64,000 nt of DNA. Source: Cesiribacter andamanensis AMV16. Its GTDB lineage: Bacteria; Bacteroidota; Bacteroidia; Cytophagales; Cyclobacteriaceae. Below are positions 35,917 through 46,552 of the stretch, one piece after another (position 1 is the first letter of the stretch; each line of letters starts with the position of its first letter). A program made the translations under genes and the position numbers. The stretch is taken from assembly GCF_000348925.1 (NCBI RefSeq), contig NZ_AODQ01000003.1:31776-95775 (forward strand). Reading direction: 5' to 3'. The notes under the pieces were generated by a model. It worked only from the letters and a program-made list of their open reading frames with translations, was not told the DNA's origin and ran no database searches.

Positions 35917-37401
35917 ATGGCGTTATTCACCGACCATACACGGCTGGGAGAAGGATTAGGCGAACGCCTGCCACCGCAGGTGCGTACGCTGCTGCTATTT
36001 GTGGGCCTGATCCTGGGCTCTATCCTGATCGCCTACCTGACGGTGTTTGTAAACCTGGTTCTGGGTGTAGCGGTGCTTGCGCTGCTGGTAGGCTTGCCGC
36101 TGGTGTGGCAAAGCTTCCTGAAGCCGCTGAACGCGCTCATGCTGGCTGTATTTACCTCTTATTTTATTTTTATTATCCAACGGGTAACCGGCATGTATGA
36201 CCTGCCCACCGGGCTGGTGCCTGATATTATGCTGGTGGTGGGCATGCTGGGTATCCTGTTCAAGCAGCGTAGGGTAGGGGGTGCCAGCAAAAATGTAATT
36301 ACGGCCATCTTTATTGTGGTGCAGGTGTACCTGATGATCCAGGTGCTAAACCCTTATGCCTTTAGTACCGTAGCCTGGTTTCAGCTTGCCCTGCGGAGCA
36401 TCTTCATTACCATCTGTATTTATGTACTGTCCGTTCATGCCTTTGATTCGGTGCGTGCGGTTAAGACCTTTACCATACTATGCCTGGCCATGGCCCTGGT
36501 GGCGGCCCTCTATGGGGTGTGGCAGGAGCAGGTGGGCCTGCCGCCCTGGGATAAGAAGTGGGTCATGAGCGATCCTACCACCTACAAGCTTACCTTTATC
36601 AACGGCAAGTTCCGGAAATGGTCCATCCTGGGGGAGGTAAGCTCCTTTGGGGTAATTATGGCCTATAGTGCGGTACTTGCCCTTATTCTGGCGCTGGGGC
36701 CTTACCGGCTGCGCAACCGTATTTTTCTGGGGGTAGGCGCCGTTATCATGATGATTTCCATGGGCTACTCCGGCACCCGTACGGCTACGGTTATGATTCC
36801 TGCGGGCATTGCGCTCTACATTCTGCTAACCATCAGCAACCGGCGCACGCTTATATTTACGGTGCTTGCCATCATGACTTTTGTGGTGCTGATCTACGGT
36901 CCTATATACGGGCCCAATATGAGCCGCCTGCGTACGGCCTTCCGGCCTTCGGAAGATGCCTCCATGCAGGTGCGGGAGGAGAACCGGGATCGTATACAGC
37001 CTTATATGCACAGCCACCCCTTTGGCGGCGGCATTGGTACCACGGGTCCCACTGGCCGCAAGATGCACCCGGGCCATACCCTGGCCGGTTTTCCGCCTGA
37101 CAGCGGCTATATGAAGACCGTACTGGAAACCGGCTATGTGGGACTTACCCTAAACCTGCTGCTCTATTTTGTGGCACTTACCGTGGGGGTGCGCAACTAT
37201 TACAGGGTGCGCGACCCCGTGGTCAAGAATATGTATGTGGCCTATATGTCCTCCTTTTTTGCCATCTCCATTGGGAATCTCACCCAAAATACCATGGCCT
37301 ATCCACCTGCTGATATCATCAATATCTGCATTTACGTGATGATGTTCAAACTCATAACTTTTGACGAAAACCTTATTTCATCAACCAATGAAACGACTTA
37401 A
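35917..37401 (+). CDS. O-antigen polymerase/ligase-like membrane protein (Wzy_C type)
   Basis: 494 aa with roughly ten to twelve membrane helices and one large periplasmic loop (about residues 335-395) carrying SRLRTAFRPSEDASMQVREENR and HPFGGGIGTTGPTGRKMHPGHTLAGFPPDSGYMKTVLETGYVGL. The Arg-rich loop with the H-x-F/G-G-G-I-G motif and the terminal TGYVGL helix are typical of the O-antigen ligase superfamily that polymerises or transfers lipid-linked glycans. Position between a glycosyltransferase and an outer-membrane TolC-like gene indicates a Wzy role in exopolysaccharide assembly. Overlaps the next gene by 14 nt. Confidence 0.82.
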   Translation: MALFTDHTRLGEGLGERLPPQVRTLLLFVGLILGSILIAYLTVFVNLVLGVAVLALLVGLPLVWQSFLKPLNALMLAVFTSYFIFIIQRVTGMYDLPTGLVPDIMLVVGMLGILFKQRRVGGASKNVITAIFIVVQVYLMIQVLNPYAFSTVAWFQLALRSIFITICIYVLSVHAFDSVRAVKTFTILCLAMALVAALYGVWQEQVGLPPWDKKWVMSDPTTYKLTFINGKFRKWSILGEVSSFGVIMAYSAVLALILALGPYRLRNRIFLGVGAVIMMISMGYSGTRTATVMIPAGIALYILLTISNRRTLIFTVLAIMTFVVLIYGPIYGPNMSRLRTAFRPSEDASMQVREENRDRIQPYMHSHPFGGGIGTTGPTGRKMHPGHTLAGFPPDSGYMKTVLETGYVGLTLNLLLYFVALTVGVRNYYRVRDPVVKNMYVAYMSSFFAISIGNLTQNTMAYPPADIINICIYVMMFKLITFDENLISSTNETT

Positions 37402-38113
37402 CAGGCACACTTTTTTATTGCTGCCATTGCTACTCCTACCGCTCTTTTTTGCTTCTGCTCAGGAAGTGGACTATAATCGGGTGATTCGCCCCAAGGGCCA
37501 GACCGGTGATGATGTAGCCGAACGGCTGGTACAGCTGGCATGGGAGAATTATCCCCGCAACAAAGCCGTACAGGCACAGGTGCAAATTGCCAAAGAAGAT
37601 GTAACCAAGATGCGCTGGGACTGGCTTAACCGCATACAGGCCACTGGTAACATCAATGAATTTACCCTGCAGGGTCAGGGAGCGCAGCCAATCGATGGCG
37701 GTCGCCAGCTGTTTTATCCCCGCTACAACTTCAGTATTTCGCTTTCACCGGGCATGTTGATAGCCATGCCGGCCGAAACCCGCAAGGCCAAGCAGAACCT
37801 GAAGATAGCCGAGCATACGGTCAATGAACAGAAACTGCTCATGCGCAACATGGTGCTGCAGCTGTATCAGGACTACCTGATGAGCAAGCAGCTGCTGGAA
37901 ATAGAAACCCGGGCCATGGAAACCATCACCACCGAGTATGAACTGCAGGAAGAGCGCTTCCGCCAGGGCAAGGTAATGCTGCAGGACTATACAGCTACCA
38001 CCAATACGTACCTGGGCCAGCAACGGGCCCGCCTGCAGGCCGAGTCTGCCTTTATCAAATCCAAATACGCCCTGGAAGAGATCATAGGCGTACCGTTGGA
38101 AAGTGTATTATAA
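37388..38113 (+). CDS. TolC-like outer-membrane protein, short form
   Basis: 241 aa from ATG 37388, chosen for the signal peptide MKRLNRHTFLLLPLLLLPLFFASAQ. The body is long-helical with a TolC-family character: ERLVQLAWENYPRNKAVQAQVQIAKEDV, NLKIAEHTVNEQKLLMRNMVLQLYQDYLMSKQLLEIE and RFRQGKVMLQDYTATTNTYL, ending in YALEEIIGVPLESVL. It has about half the length of classical TolC, equal to one structural repeat, so it may assemble as a larger oligomer. It is the last gene of the exopolysaccharide operon and the likely outer-membrane exit or a helper of it. Confidence 0.72.
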   Translation: MKRLNRHTFLLLPLLLLPLFFASAQEVDYNRVIRPKGQTGDDVAERLVQLAWENYPRNKAVQAQVQIAKEDVTKMRWDWLNRIQATGNINEFTLQGQGAQPIDGGRQLFYPRYNFSISLSPGMLIAMPAETRKAKQNLKIAEHTVNEQKLLMRNMVLQLYQDYLMSKQLLEIETRAMETITTEYELQEERFRQGKVMLQDYTATTNTYLGQQRARLQAESAFIKSKYALEEIIGVPLESVL

Positions 38114-38146
38114 AAAAAGGGAGGCTCACCCTGAGCCCCCCTTTTT
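38112..38146. terminator. Terminator at the end of the exopolysaccharide operon
   Basis: GGGAGGCTCA (38119-38128) and TGAGCCCCCC (38132-38141), one mismatch, followed by TTTTT and preceded by seven A. It can work for both strands and overlaps the last codons of the minus-strand beta-helix gene. Confidence 0.7.
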
Positions 38147-40358
38147 GTTCTGTAGGTTATTTTTGATAAATCGTTCGATTGAGATGGTTTCTGCCCCTTT
38201 CAGATAAAGGATGTAGATGCCATCCAGAATGCCGCGTACGTCAATCTCGGGCTGGCTGGAGGTAAGCCACCCCCTCCTTAACAGTTTTACCACTCAGGTC
38301 GGTAATGGAATAGGTGTAGTTATAATCCCCTGCCTGGGCATCTTCATTCTGGAACCGCAGCACCGATTTGGTTGGGTTCGGATAGATCTTGAGCTGCTGT
38401 TTTCCTTTTCCTTTTACAATCAACTGCTTGGGCACCTGTACGCTGGCCACATTGCTGTAACCTGATTTCTGGCTGTCGTTGGCGGCCAGTACCCGGTAAT
38501 AATAGGTGGTGTTCCGCTGCAGGGAGCTCACATCTTCATAGGTGCTGGCATTGGCAGCCAGGGTCCATTGCTGTGGGCTGGTAAAGGTGCTGCTGGTGCT
38601 GCGCTCCACAATATACTTGGTCTCGTTGGTGGCCACATCCTTCCAGCTAAGCTGTACGGTTCCGGCACTGCTATAGGTAGCCGTCAGGCTGGTAGGGGTC
38701 TCTACACTAGCCGGTGGGGGTGGGGTCTGCGCCTCCAGCAGTAGGGTGGCCGTGTTGCTATAACCTGATTTTGCGGAGTTGCCTTTGGCAATGATACGAT
38801 AGTAGTAGGTTTTGCCAGCGGTAAGCCCTTTGTCGGTGTAGCTCTGGGTATTGGCAGCCAGGGTCATGGACTGTACCTGCCCAAAGGTCTGGATTTCACT
38901 TCGCTCCAGCACAAAGTTTTGCTCGTTGTCCGAGTTGTCCTGCCACTGCAGTTTAATGCTCAGGCTTTCGGTGCCAGGCTGGGCCTGCAGGTTAGAGGGG
39001 TCATTGATGCTTTCAGTCGTTACCTTTAATTCAAGAGCACCAATATCAAAGGCGGCTCCCTGGGGACGGGCTGTTTTGTTCAGGTCAGCCGTTACCAGAC
39101 TGCCCAGACCAATACCGGTGTCTACCGCCGGGCTGCTGGGGAGCAGGCTATAATCGTCCTTGGCGGGATCGGCAAAGCCGGCTTCGGCTACTGTTTTCAG
39201 AAAGAGGTTATGGTGCTGGGTATACTGGATCACCGGGTCCAGGATAAACAGAAACTGATCTTTGGAGTAATAATTTTCACTTAAGCTTTCTGGCTGGGCA
39301 ATGATGTTGTTGATAACCGTATTGCCTACCGAGGTTTTGGTATAGAGGCGTATGCCATCCCGGCCAGGATTTACAATGGTGTTGTTCAGCACATGAAAAC
39401 CGCTGTTGGGGATAAGCTCGGTACGCTCATCAATGAATACCCCATCTCTGCCGGGGCGAACGATCAGGTTATTAAAGAGGTACACATTGCCTATGCCCAG
39501 TACCTGTATGCCCATGCCGGTTCCATCTATAACCTGGTTGTTGTACCATTTGCCGGTTGTGCCCGGGTTCAGAATGATGCCCATGTTCTGGGAGGGCTCA
39601 AAGGGGTTCTGACCATATTTGCGGATCACATTATCGTATACCTCCACATCTTTGGTGGCGCAGCCCACCTGTATGCCATCGGCACCGGTATTTTCTACCC
39701 GGTTGTTGTACATGCGCAGGCCGTGGATTTCATGGGGATAAAGTTTGCCGCAGGATTCCGTTTTGCCCGCATAGAAGCTGGAACCAATATAAAAGCCTTC
39801 GGCGCGGGTATCATGCACATAGTTATCATGGATGGAGATGTTTTCCATCACAAAGTTGCCCAGGTGATATTGAGTATTGTCACATTTGGGGTCGATCTTG
39901 GCCATCATTCCGGCAAAACCGGCTGCCCCAATCTCGATATGGTCCAACTCAAAATCACTCTCGGTCACATACATGGCCGAGCCCTTGCCGGCTGTGCGGA
40001 TGTAAAAGCCGTATTTATGGGAGGTGCTGCCGGTGCCGGTTACCCGAAAGTAGCGGCTATTGTCGATCACAAAGGTGCCGTCTACATCGGGATTATCAAA
40101 AATCACCTGCCCGCCACAGTTCTTGAAAATAAGGGGTTGCTCCTTGGTGCCCTGGAATCCCACCAGTTTGAGGCGTCCACGAATGCCCGCCTGTATACAG
40201 ATTACATCTCCGGGCTTAACATCGGGCATGTCACTGGCCCGCACAAAGCTCTTGGAGGTTTCAATTACATGATCGCAGCCACAATCCTGTGCCAGTACTG
40301 ACACATACATAAGCAGTAGAAGTACAATTCCAATACCCTTCACATACACTTGTTTCAT
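38126..40358 (-). CDS. Secreted right-handed beta-helix protein with FN3 and T9SS domains (frameshifted)
   Basis: 743 aa after repair. Signal peptide (MKQVYVKGIGIVLLLLMYVSVLAQ), a right-handed parallel beta-helix of about 430 residues with repeated strands such as GFYIRTAGKGSAMYVTESDF, GLRMYNNRVENTGADGIQVG and GFHVLNNTIVNPGRDGIRLY, two fibronectin type III domains, and a T9SS type A sorting domain (LKIYPNPTKSVLRFQNE). Beta-helix proteins of this kind are often polysaccharide lyases, epimerases or glycan binders. No catalytic residues are assignable. The C5 run at 38270-38274 has one base too many; with four, the frame continues to LDGIYILYLKGAETISIERFIKN. Tandem paralog of the next gene. Confidence 0.8.
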
Positions 40359-41206
40359 AACTCACACCGTTTAAATCTTGATTGCCTGGGTACAGGCTCA
40401 TTTGCGAGTACTAAAACTAGGGCTATAAATGTGGCCATGCCGGGGCATTTGCCTCTGTACCAAAGCTGTGTAAGAGAAAGGGGTGCACGGATAAAAGTGT
40501 GGAACTGGAATTGTATTTATTGCAGGTTTTGTATCGAGTGCACATAAAAAAAGTGGCTTTCAATACATTCTGGGGCGTATGTGTAAACATTCTACAGTAT
40601 TGGCTTTGTGTTTTTTCATGTATGATTTTGGAGGTCCGGAGGTTTTCACACCTATAAAGTAGTTAAACGGTCAGTCTACATCACAAAGAGCGCCTGCTTT
40701 TTTGCAAAAAATTTCGAATGGTGTAGCCCCTTATCTTCTGAATAACATACCATTATCAACACTCCGGGGAGAAAATCTTGCAGCAGTCCTGGATCAAGCG
40801 TGCAAAAGATGGGATTAGGTAAACGGCGATAGCAGCACATCTGGTTTGCTGACCATTGAAGCGTTGAACGTGGGCGAGCCAGCCTTCTGGTGGTAGAGGG
40901 ACGGGTGCCCCCGGCAGCCAGGCTGTACAGGGAATCAGCACTATCGGGAAGGGGTTTGATGGGCCGGACAGTGGAATGCCCTGTATGCAATACAGTCAGG
41001 ATGGTAGCCAGCAGCTGCCGGGGATGGGCCAGCCGGTAGGGAAGCGCGCAGGTGTAGTGGCATCGGGCAGCAGAAAGGAGTGTGCTAGCAGCGCCCGCCC
41101 CTAAACAAAAAAAGCCCCGGGATAATACCCCGGGGCTTTAGAAGGAAATCAAGTTTAGGAATAAACAGCGGGAAGTAGTTTCACCTGACGTCTGTAAAGA
41201 CAGTCT
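40359..41206. other. Intergenic region between the two beta-helix genes
   Basis: About 850 nt. Apart from a terminator at 41106-41139 I see no supportable gene, RNA or promoter. A 104-codon minus-strand frame at 40676-40990 has no protein-like features. Confidence 0.55.
41106..41139 (-). terminator. Terminator of the larger beta-helix gene
   Basis: AAAGCCCCGGG (41111-41121), loop ATAATA, CCCGGGGCTTT (41128-41138). On the minus strand it is followed by a T run (A run at 41106-41113). Confidence 0.85.
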
Positions 41207-44200
41207 TTAGTTCTTCAGGAACTTGATGGTATTTTCTCCCTTTTCAGTAATGATCTGAATGATATAGTATCCGGATGGGAGCTGATAAGCGTCCAGGTTC
41301 AGGCGAATATCGCCGCTGGTGCCGGTAGTTGTTTCCGTGAGGGTCATACGAACAGTGCCGGAGAAATCAAGTATGCGAATCTGCAGGTCGCTGTACGCTT
41401 CTACATTCTCGTAGCGCAGGCTGATATGATCTCTGGCCGGGTTGGGATACGCGCTGTAGCCTTCTGGCAGATCTACTGCTTCTTCGGCCTCCTGCTGACC
41501 AGCTACCGTTAGAGTAAGATCATCTTCTTCTGAGTTATTTGCCCCGCTGTAGAAGTTGCCGCCGTCAGACTCACCCATGTTGGCAGAGCTGGTAGCTCCC
41601 GGGTTGGTGGTGGTGGCTACCGCACCAGACGCCATTTTAAAGACAATCTCGTTGGAGAAATCTGAGTAGCCCTGGCTGTTCTTGGCGCGCACCTTAAAGT
41701 AGTAGGTCTGGCCTTCAGATAGCTGGGTTACGGTATAGGCCGTACTGTTGGTGCCGGCTTTGGCGCGCAGCTTGTAGTTGCTGTCGCTGCCGATGCTCAT
41801 GTAGATCTCATGCTCAGACTCGTTGTTGGCATTGTCTTTCCAGTTGAGCTTGATGGCCGTGGTTTTATCGGCAGTACCTCCCAGATGCGAGGGGGCTGCA
41901 ATGCTATAGCTGCCTGAGCTGGTGCTGCCAGAGGATGACGTTTCTTCCGTATTGCTGTCACTGCCTGTTGAGGAGGCTACGGCACCGGCTACCATTTTAA
42001 ATACAATCTCATTCGAGTAGTCGGAGTAGCCCTTGCTGTTTTTGGCACGCACCTTAAAGTAGTAAGTTTGGCCCTCGGACAGCTGGGTTACGGTATAGGC
42101 TGTTGCAGTAGAGCCGGCTTTGGCCCGTAGCTTGTAGTTGCTGTCGCTGCCCACACTCATGTGGATCTCATGCTCGCTGGCACTGGAGCCATTGGTGTTT
42201 TCCAGTTAAGCTTGATGGCCGAGGTTTTGTCGGCTACACCTGCCAGGTTGGCTGGGGCATACAGGCCGCTGCTGTTTGTGCTGGTAGAGGCTTCCGTATC
42301 GGATGAAGAAGAGCTACTGCTGGCGCTATCATCGGAGCTGCTGCCATCGGTAGAAGAAGCTACAGCGCCGGCTACCATTTTAAAGACAATCTCGTTTGAA
42401 TAGTTAGAGTAGCCTTTGCTGCCTTTGGCCCGTACCTTAAAGTAGTAGGTCTGGCCTTCGGTAAGGTTGGTTACCGTATAAGCGGTGGCGGTAGAGCCGG
42501 CTTTGGCGCGCTGGTAGTAGCTGTTGCTGTTGCCTACGCTCATAAAGATCTCATGCTCGCTGGCATTGGTGCCGTTGTTGTTTCTCCAGCTGAGTTTAAT
42601 GGCCGAAGTTTTGTCGGCTACACCTGCCAGGTGAGAGGGGGCATTCAGGCCGGAGGTGGAGCTGCTCTCAGCTTGTACTGTTACCTGCACATCATCAAAG
42701 GCGGTGTTGCCCTTGCTGTCGGTGGCCGTCAGGCGGAAGGTGTAGGTGCCTTCGGACAGGTTGCTGGCCGACAGGGTAAGGGTATTGGAGCCGGTCATGC
42801 TGGCAGAAGGGCCATTTACCTTGGTCCAGCTAACCGAAGGGGTGCTGCCATCTTCGGCCTTTGCCGATCCCCGCAGGCTTACGCTGTTTGAGGGCAGGGT
42901 AAGGGTCTGATTAGAGCCCGCACTTACGGTGGGGTCTGCCGAACTGCTGCTGCCAGCATCCGTGGTAGTGGCTACGGCACCTTCCACCATTTTAAAGACA
43001 ATCTCATTAGAGAATTCAGAGTAGCCCTTGCTGCCCTTGGCCCGCACTTTAAAGTAGTAGGTCTGGCCTTTGGTAAGGCTGGTAACGGTGTAGGCTGTAG
43101 CCGTAGAGCCGGCTTTTGCTCTCAGGTAGTAGCTACTGCTGTTGCCCACGCTCATGTGAATCTCATGTTCGCCGGCATTAGAACCGTTGGTGTTTTTCCA
43201 GCTTAGTTTAATGGCCGAGGTTTTATCGGCTACGCCCGCCAGGTTAGAGGGGGCATTCAGGCCTGAGCTGTTGGTAGTTGTGGTAGTGCTGCTGCTTTCG
43301 GCTTTTACGGTTACCAGCACATCATCATAAGAAGTAGCGCCTGCATTGTCGGTGGCCGACAGGCGGAAGGTATAGGTGCCTTCTACCAGATTGCTCAGGC
43401 CCAGGCTTAGGCTGCTGGTGCCGCTCATGGTGGCGGAGGGGCCGCTTACTTTTGTCCAGCTTTTGGACGCAATGCTGCCATCTGTATCAGAAGCCGATCC
43501 GCTAAGGGTAATGCTGTTGGTAGGCAGGGTAAGCGTTCTGTCGGAACCGGCATTTACTACAGGTAGTGCATTTGAGGTACGCTGGGTGCCGCTAAATTCA
43601 TACGCGCCAATATCAAAGGTACCCCCCTGCGGGCGAGGCGTTCTCAGCAGGTCAAAGCCTACCTGGCTGCCCAGGTTTGCACCCTTGTTTACGGCATTGC
43701 TGGTTTCCTGCAGCTGGTAGTTGCCACTGCCTGCATTTACAAACTTTACATCAGTGATCTTGGGTACAAACAGGTTGTTGCTGGCGGTATACTGAATATC
43801 GGAATGGTTCAGGTAAAGGTACTGGTTGCGGGTGTAGTAGTTCAGGTGCAGAGTTTTGGGCTCTGCCACAATGTTGTTGATGAAGCGGTTGCCCACTGAA
43901 TTTCTGGAATACATGCGGATGCCATCCCGGCCAGGGTTTACAATGGTATTGTTTAGCACCTGATAGCCACTGTTGGGAAGCAGGGGGCCACGCTCGTCAA
44001 TAAAGATGCCATCGCCACCGGGGCGCACCACCAGGTTGTTGTAGAGGGAAATGTTGCCGATGCCCAGCACCATAATCCCCATGCCTTTGCCGTCAAAAAT
44101 CTGATTGTTGTAAAATTTGCCGGAAGTGCCCGGGTTAAGGATCAGCCCCATGTCCTGTGAAGAAGCAAAGGGGTCCAGCCCGTAATTCTTGATGGTGTTG

Positions 44201-44976
44201 TTGTACATCTCCACATCCTTGGTGGCACAGCCAATCTGGATGCCATCGGCGCCGGTGTTTTCAACAATATTGTTGTACACCCGCAGGCCGTGAATTTCAT
44301 GGGAATACACCATGCCGCAGCCATAATCTTTGCCGGTGTAGTAGCTGGAGCCTATGTAGAGCCCTTCGCCCCGGGTACCGTGAATGTAGAGGTCATGAAA
44401 GGACATGTTGTACATGGTGAAGTTGCCCCGGTGATACTCCCGGTTGTCGCACTTGGCTTCTACCTTTGACATGATTCCGGCAAAACCGGCATCGGCAATT
44501 TCAATGTGGTCAACTTCAATATCGGTTTCGGTTACATACATGGCAGAGCCTTTGGAGGCCGTGCGAATGTAAAAGCCGTATTTGTGAGAGGAGCTGCCCG
44601 TGCCGGTAATGCGGATGTATTTGCTTTGATCAAAAACAAAGGTACCATCCATAGAGGTGTTGTCGAAGATCACCTGGCCACCGCAGTTCTTGAAGGTAAG
44701 GGGTTGGTCTTTAGTGCCCTGAAACCCAATAAGCTTTAGACGACCCCGCACGCCTGCCTTGATACAGATCACATCGCCGGGTTTTACGCCGCCGGGCATG
44801 TCTTTGGCTTCAATGTAACTTTGGCTGCTGGTGATCGTATGATCACAGCCACAGTCCTGGGCCTGAAGGCTGTTGGTTAACGAGAGGCCCAGCAGAAGAA
44901 AAAAAGCTGTAAGGAAAGTGCGGCTAAAGAAGGAAAAAAATAGGGTGTTGTTCGCAGAGGATGGGTGAACTAACAT
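41207..44976 (-). CDS. Large secreted beta-helix protein with PKD, FN3 and T9SS domains (frameshifted)
   Basis: 1,256 aa after repair. Signal region, a beta-helix of about 440 residues closely similar to the 38126-40358 protein (shared QDCGCDH, KPGDVICI, GRLKLIGFQGTK), then PKD-1 (about 43300-43560), FN3-1 (42960-43260), PKD-2 (42670-42940), FN3-2 (42350-42650), FN3-3 (41975-42260), FN3-4 (41605-41900), and a T9SS sorting domain (YSAYPNPARDHISLRY ... NTIKFLKN). The FN3 units are near-copies of each other (APSHLAGVADKTSAIKLSW). A missing A in the T4 run (plus strand 42198-42201) breaks the frame inside FN3-3; repaired it reads NWKNTNGSSASEHEIHMS. Probably a surface glycan-active or adhesive protein. 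Confidence 0.82.
41605..43260 (-). repeat. Near-identical FN3 module repeats within the beta-helix gene
   Basis: Four copies of an FN3-coding unit of about 290 nt, three of which share long identical stretches (for example around the codons for VADKTSAIKLSW and GQTYYFKVRAK). PKD units separate copies 1 and 2. Recent duplication is the simplest origin, and such copies can expand or contract by recombination. Confidence 0.8.
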
Positions 44977-45359
44977 GGGTAAACGTTTTTCTGAAATGTC
45001 CTGGAAAATGTGAAGCTGCCCGGGTTATCTGTGGTCTAAGCAGTTGGTAGTAATTGCGTTGCGTTGCTGTTATGCAATATTACTACAGCCCAGAGGGAAT
45101 AATGCACACGGAATGGGGCCGTACTTACAGACTTACCAAATACGTTAAAAACACGAACAGTGGGGAATTTAAGTCTTTTGTTAAGTTGAACGGTGCATGT
45201 AAGGTGTGGGACAGTTCTACACCATTACAAATACTATGCTATGACAACAAGGAATAATACAAAGTGGGGGAAATTATACACACCAGCATTCCCATGTAAG
45301 GAATGGGGAAAATATGTCAAATTTGCCCATTTCTGTACCTTTAATGCCAATTTTTTAGG
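44977..45359. other. A/T-rich intergenic region between divergent genes
   Basis: 383 nt, A/T-richer than its surroundings. It presumably holds the promoters of the minus-strand beta-helix gene and the plus-strand EEP gene. A partial -7 match TACCTTTA is at 45336-45343, but no suitably spaced TTTG was found. A 67-codon frame at 45054-45257 is not protein-like. Confidence 0.45.
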
Positions 45360-46462
45360 GTGAAAGCACTTTCGGTCTTACTTTCTTCTGCATTATTTCT
45401 TTCAATTCTTGCCCTGCAGGTTTCTCCCCAGTTCTGGTGGGGTATAGGGGTGCTGGCTGCTGCCGCACCACTCCTATGGGGGGGTACCCTTCTGTTTGTG
45501 CTCCTGAGTTTTCTGCGGCCCAGCTGGTGGATGGCAGCGCCTGTTGGGGCCTTGCTGCTGGGAATGGGCGTGTTTTTTGACACCCTCTCGTTTCCCGGCC
45601 AGAAAGCAGAAGAAGCCCCCGGCCTTGAGGTGCTCAGCTACAACCTGAGCCATTTTAACCGCCCCCGTACCTATCTGTGGCCTAAAGATTCCGGCAAGCT
45701 GGAAAAGGTGCAGGAGCTGCAGCGCTTTATGGACTGGACGGCCGGGCATCCCGCAGCTATTAAGTGCTTTCAGGAATTTTATACCTATCCACAGGACCCC
45801 TACTTCGATGCCGATGCCCGGCTTAGGGCAGGAGGCTGGCAGCATGCGCACCTGTGGGTAGATACCCTGCAGGTCAATAAATCTGTTTTTGGACTGGCCA
45901 TCTATTCAAAATACCCCATTTTGGCTTCAGGGGTGGTTTTTCAAGGCTCTACCAGTTTCAATAAAGGCATCTGGGCCGATATTGCCACCCCTGAGGGGGA
46001 TACCCTGCGGGTGATCAACGTACATCTGGAATCTGCCCAGCTGCAACGCACCCGCCGGAGCAGCGGGGGCAAAAAAGAAACCCTCCGCAACATGCTCTGG
46101 GTATTCAGGGAAAGCATGCTGCACCGCAGCGAGCAGGCCGATAAGGTGCTGGCCTTTGCCCGCAGTAGCCCCCATCCGGTACTGATCTGTGGCGACTTTA
46201 ACAGCACACCGTACAGCTATACCTACAAACAGCTGGATAAGGATTATCAAAACGCCTTTCGCAAGAAAGGAAGCGGCTTTGGGTTCACCCTAAATCATCC
46301 AAAGTTGTTTTTTTACGTATAGATCATCAGTTTGCTTCCGAAAGCTTAGAAGTCTGTGCGTTCCGTACGCATACCGAGGTGCCCTACAGCCAGCACTATC
46401 CCACGGTGGGAAAATACCGGTTCCGTACGCAGGAGCCCCGCAAAAGGGGTATGATCCTGTAG
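45360..46462 (+). CDS. Endonuclease/exonuclease/phosphatase-family membrane protein (frameshifted)
   Basis: 367 aa after repair, GTG start at 45360. Two or three N-terminal membrane helices (about residues 5-25, 32-50, 58-72) lead to an EEP-fold hydrolase domain outside or facing the periplasm: VLSYNLSHFNRP (start of the fold), FQEFYTY (metal Glu), VINVHLESAQL, LICGDFNSTPYSYTY, and, beyond the break, RIDHQFAS ... PYSQHYPTVGKYRF. Family members cut phosphodiesters or phosphomonoesters with Mg2+. The T7 run at 46308-46314 lacks one T. It directly precedes ubiA on the same strand. Confidence 0.8.
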
Positions 46463-46552
46463 CGGAACTGTAGCTTGCTAAACTTTTTTTAACAGATTGA
46501 GGTATATTAGGGTAGCGAGCGCACCCACAACCTTATTTTTAGCTCTTATCAG

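Noticed and set aside
40676..40990. 104-codon minus-strand frame between the beta-helix genes
   Set aside because: No protein-like features and composition unlike any neighbour.
41605..43260. Regularly spaced repeats that could suggest a CRISPR or tandem array
   Set aside because: Unit length about 290 nt and all copies are in frame coding FN3 domains; no short direct repeats with unique spacers and no cas genes.
45054..45257. 67-codon plus-strand frame upstream of the EEP gene
   Set aside because: A/T-rich intergenic DNA, mixed composition, no RBS or conserved motif. Kept only as a remote possibility.
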